A stretch of 45,636 bases of DNA, from IMG/VR virus record IMGVR_UViG_3300037264_005855, positions 1 to 45,636 of that record. One strand, 5' to 3'. This stretch comes from a virus. The stretch's first letter is position 1; every line of letters begins with the position of its first letter. A model generated the notes under the pieces. It searched no databases. It worked only from the letters and a program-made list of their open reading frames with translations, and was not told the origin of the DNA. Below, in pieces: positions 43,930-45,636 of the stretch. The translations under genes were made by a program, and so were the position numbers.

Positions 43930-44361
43930 ATGAGGGCGACTCACGACCAATATTATGGGAAGATCCTCCCGCTGCTTGCGGCGCGGTCGACATGCGCACG
44001 GCGAAGCGTAGGCGCGATTATCATCGACGCTCGCGGGCGCGTCTTGTCTACCGGATATAATGGAGTGCCTTCCGGGCTTCGCCATTGCACTGAGTACGCG
44101 TGTCCGGGCACGCTTGATGGTGTTGGCGACTTCGAACGATGCGAGGCGGTACACGCGGAAATCAACGCGTTGCTTCAGTGCCCGAACCTCACGATTGCCG
44201 ATACCATCTACGTGAGCGTGACTCCCTGCTTTTCGTGTGCAAAGGCAATTTGCAATACGCCCATTCGACGCATCGTTGCGCTCGAGTGGTACGGCGAAGG
44301 ACGCGGGCGCGAACTCCTAGAACGCGCCGGCAAGAAAATCGAGGTTCCAACATGGACATGA
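43930..44361 (+). CDS. dCMP deaminase
   Basis: 143 residues, GAGGACGTGCT upstream. V-H-A-E-I-N-A and T-P-C-F-S-C-A-K are the zinc H-A-E...P-C-x2-C motifs; the Y-N-G-V-P-S-G and A-C-P-G segments fit the dCMP deaminase/ComEB group. It makes dUMP from dCMP, supplying thymidylate synthesis and lowering dCMP. In T4 such an enzyme works beside dCMP hydroxymethylase. Confidence 0.9.
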   Translation: MRATHDQYYGKILPLLAARSTCARRSVGAIIIDARGRVLSTGYNGVPSGLRHCTEYACPGTLDGVGDFERCEAVHAEINALLQCPNLTIADTIYVSVTPCFSCAKAICNTPIRRIVALEWYGEGRGRELLERAGKKIEVPTWT

Positions 44362-44405
44362 TAACTAACATGGACAAGATAACTAACATGGACAAGTTAA
44401 CGGGG
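44352..44405 (+). repeat. 18 bp tandem repeat at a gene start
   Basis: Three units from 44352, 44370 and 44388, each beginning ATGGACA; the first two differ at one base, the third diverges in its second half. Confidence 0.9.
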
Positions 44406-44699
44406 GAGGATCGCTGTCAGTGCGGTCACCTTCGCTTGATTCACGGAGGCCCGCTCGGTGAGTGTTCGATTCGTCTGCTATCGGAAAACGACATCGTTGG
44501 TTGTTGTTGCGAGTACTTCAAAGACGAGAAGCCCGAGAAGCCCGAGAAACCTCAAATACGTGTCATCGTAGAGGCCTTCCTTGACCGCGATACGTGGGGA
44601 GATTTCGAGGACTTAAGCGACGGTGATATCCTCGATCTCGTCCGTGGAGATGTCATCGGATTCTTCGACGGCGCAATCATCACGGTCCAGCGAGACTAA
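44352..44699 (+). CDS. Cys-rich small protein with repeated start
   Basis: 115 residues. Begins MDMITNMDKITNMDKLTG, three units each with a possible ATG start. Then C-Q-C-G-H-L-R-L-I-H, G-E-C and C-C-C-E-Y-F, a compact C-x-C-G-H...C...C-x-C zinc-type motif seen in small phage and actinobacterial proteins. A K-P-E-K-P-E-K-P linker leads to an acidic end. Overlaps the deaminase by 10 bases. Confidence 0.6.
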   Translation: MDMITNMDKITNMDKLTGEDRCQCGHLRLIHGGPLGECSIRLLSENDIVGCCCEYFKDEKPEKPEKPQIRVIVEAFLDRDTWGDFEDLSDGDILDLVRGDVIGFFDGAIITVQRD

Positions 44700-44710
44700 G
44701 GGGAGCGACC

Positions 44711-45636
44711 TTGAACATCGACCGCGAGAAGCGGAGCGCTCTCATCTCCGCCTATATTGAGCGGGGTTGGCCCGTCGTTCCGCTAACACCAAAGAAAAAG
44801 AACCCATACTCCGAAGAGTGGAACGGACCCAAGGATGACAAGCGTAGATCCGCTTGCACACTTGAGGACTTCGGACCCGAGGACAACGTCGGCGTACAAC
44901 CGGCCGCGTTCATAGACATCGACGTTGACGCACTCGAGGCCGTTGCATTGGCGCCCGCATTCCTGCCAGCAACAGGATGTGTCTTCGGCCGCACATCCAA
45001 ACCAAAATCCCATTGGTTGTATCGTTGCCCGGAGTTCACCGACTATCTCACGTTCAAGGTAGCGAGCAGCGATGAGATGATCGTAGAAATGAGAACCGGG
45101 CTTGCTCTCGAGACTATGTTTCCGCCATCGATTCGCGGACCCAAGCAAGGTAGCGAGGAAGTTGAGGAAGAAGTTGAGTGGGCCGAGTTCGGAGAAATCG
45201 CTGACCTGCCCGCTGCTACGATCCTTCGCGCAGTCTCGCTTCTCGCGGCCGCTGCGGTCATCGTGCGGTTCTATCCCGAGGCCGGTTCAAGACACCCGTT
45301 CGGGCTCGCCCTTGCCGGCGCACTTCGCCAACTTGGCCTTACTGTCGAGGAAGGCCGTACCATGTTCCGTGCGTGTGCTCACGTCGTGGCCGACGATCAG
45401 ATTGATGACCGCTTGGTTGAACTCGAGGGAACCTATCGGAAAGACGAAGCCGACGCAATCGCGGGCTTCAAGAGATTACGAGAGTCGAACAAGACGTTAG
45501 CAGACACGCTCTCTAAGGTCCTCGGCGGAGTGCTAAGCGTGCGTGGCTTCCTCTCCAACCCTCGCACCGGTATCATCGACGCGACGCATCCGGAGAACGT
45601 CAAGCGCGTTTTCGAGCGCGAGGGACTTGCTCTCGG
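44711..45636 (+). CDS. Primase-polymerase (AEP/Prim-Pol), 3' truncated
   Basis: 308 codons visible from TTG 44711 (AAGGGGAGCGACC upstream), running off the window. The start (Y-I-E-R-G-W-P-V-V-P-L-T-P-K-K-K-N-P) and F-I-D-I-D-V-D (D69-x-D71) followed by P-A-T-G-C-V-F-G-R and S-H-W-L-Y-R match the archaeo-eukaryotic primase-type Prim-Pol N-terminal domain used by phages and plasmids. A helicase domain often follows and would lie outside this window. Confidence 0.8.
   Translation, partial: MNIDREKRSALISAYIERGWPVVPLTPKKKNPYSEEWNGPKDDKRRSACTLEDFGPEDNVGVQPAAFIDIDVDALEAVALAPAFLPATGCVFGRTSKPKSHWLYRCPEFTDYLTFKVASSDEMIVEMRTGLALETMFPPSIRGPKQGSEEVEEEVEWAEFGEIADLPAATILRAVSLLAAAAVIVRFYPEAGSRHPFGLALAGALRQLGLTVEEGRTMFRACAHVVADDQIDDRLVELEGTYRKDEADAIAGFKRLRESNKTLADTLSKVLGGVLSVRGFLSNPRTGIIDATHPENVKRVFEREGLAL

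Overview
The window is a gene-dense piece of a tailed double-stranded DNA phage genome, or of a provirus with no visible host flank. All convincing genes lie on the + strand. They are packed with 1-8 base overlaps (ATGA, GTGA, TAATG), and I see no sheath, integrase or repressor. Tail-chaperone genes with a likely frameshift, a tape-measure protein and a long tail-tip protein point to a siphovirus. The host is probably a diderm bacterium, because the lysis region encodes a signal-peptide protein ending in an outer-membrane-like aromatic C-terminus. I cannot name the host genus.

Layout. (1) 1-15497 is the late region. It runs through neck and tail-terminator genes (418-1960), small structural genes including one with a C2H2 zinc finger, tail assembly chaperones G and G-T, the tape measure, a 2-oxoglutarate/Fe(II) oxygenase, distal tail genes, an 1120-residue tail-tip protein and a radical SAM enzyme that overlaps it. 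Two fibre-like genes and a lysis-type cassette follow. (2) 15544-22739 is an early accessory region of many very small proteins. It is driven by two near-identical promoters and contains zinc-ribbon microproteins, a DUF932 protein, membrane proteins and a gene split by an in-frame amber codon. (3) 22740-35929 starts with a third promoter of the same type. It carries nucleotide and DNA metabolism: a dNMP kinase, a thymidylate synthase homologue with the Asp typical of dCMP-specific enzymes, family A DNA polymerase, a VRR-type nuclease, a base-hypermodification protein, a cytosine-C5 methyltransferase fused to a MuF-like tail, MazG and DUF5664 pyrophosphohydrolases, a cold-shock protein, exonuclease, SNF2 helicase, nucleotidase and phosphoesterase. 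(4) 35959-45636 holds a tRNA-like element, an SPFH protein, more microproteins, an MT-A70 adenine methyltransferase, a DnaQ-type exonuclease, dCMP deaminase and the start of a primase-polymerase.

Two systems stand out. First, the tail-tip protein ends in about 166 residues of near-perfect Cys-x3 repeats (40 cysteines), and its stop codon overlaps the start of a radical SAM/SPASM-like enzyme. This suggests a RiPP-like, enzyme-crosslinked tail tip, and the oxygenase behind the tape measure may be a second virion-modifying enzyme. Second, the nucleotide genes fit modified pyrimidines in the phage DNA, made at the nucleotide level, after replication, or both. All functions are read from sequence by eye; no database search was run.
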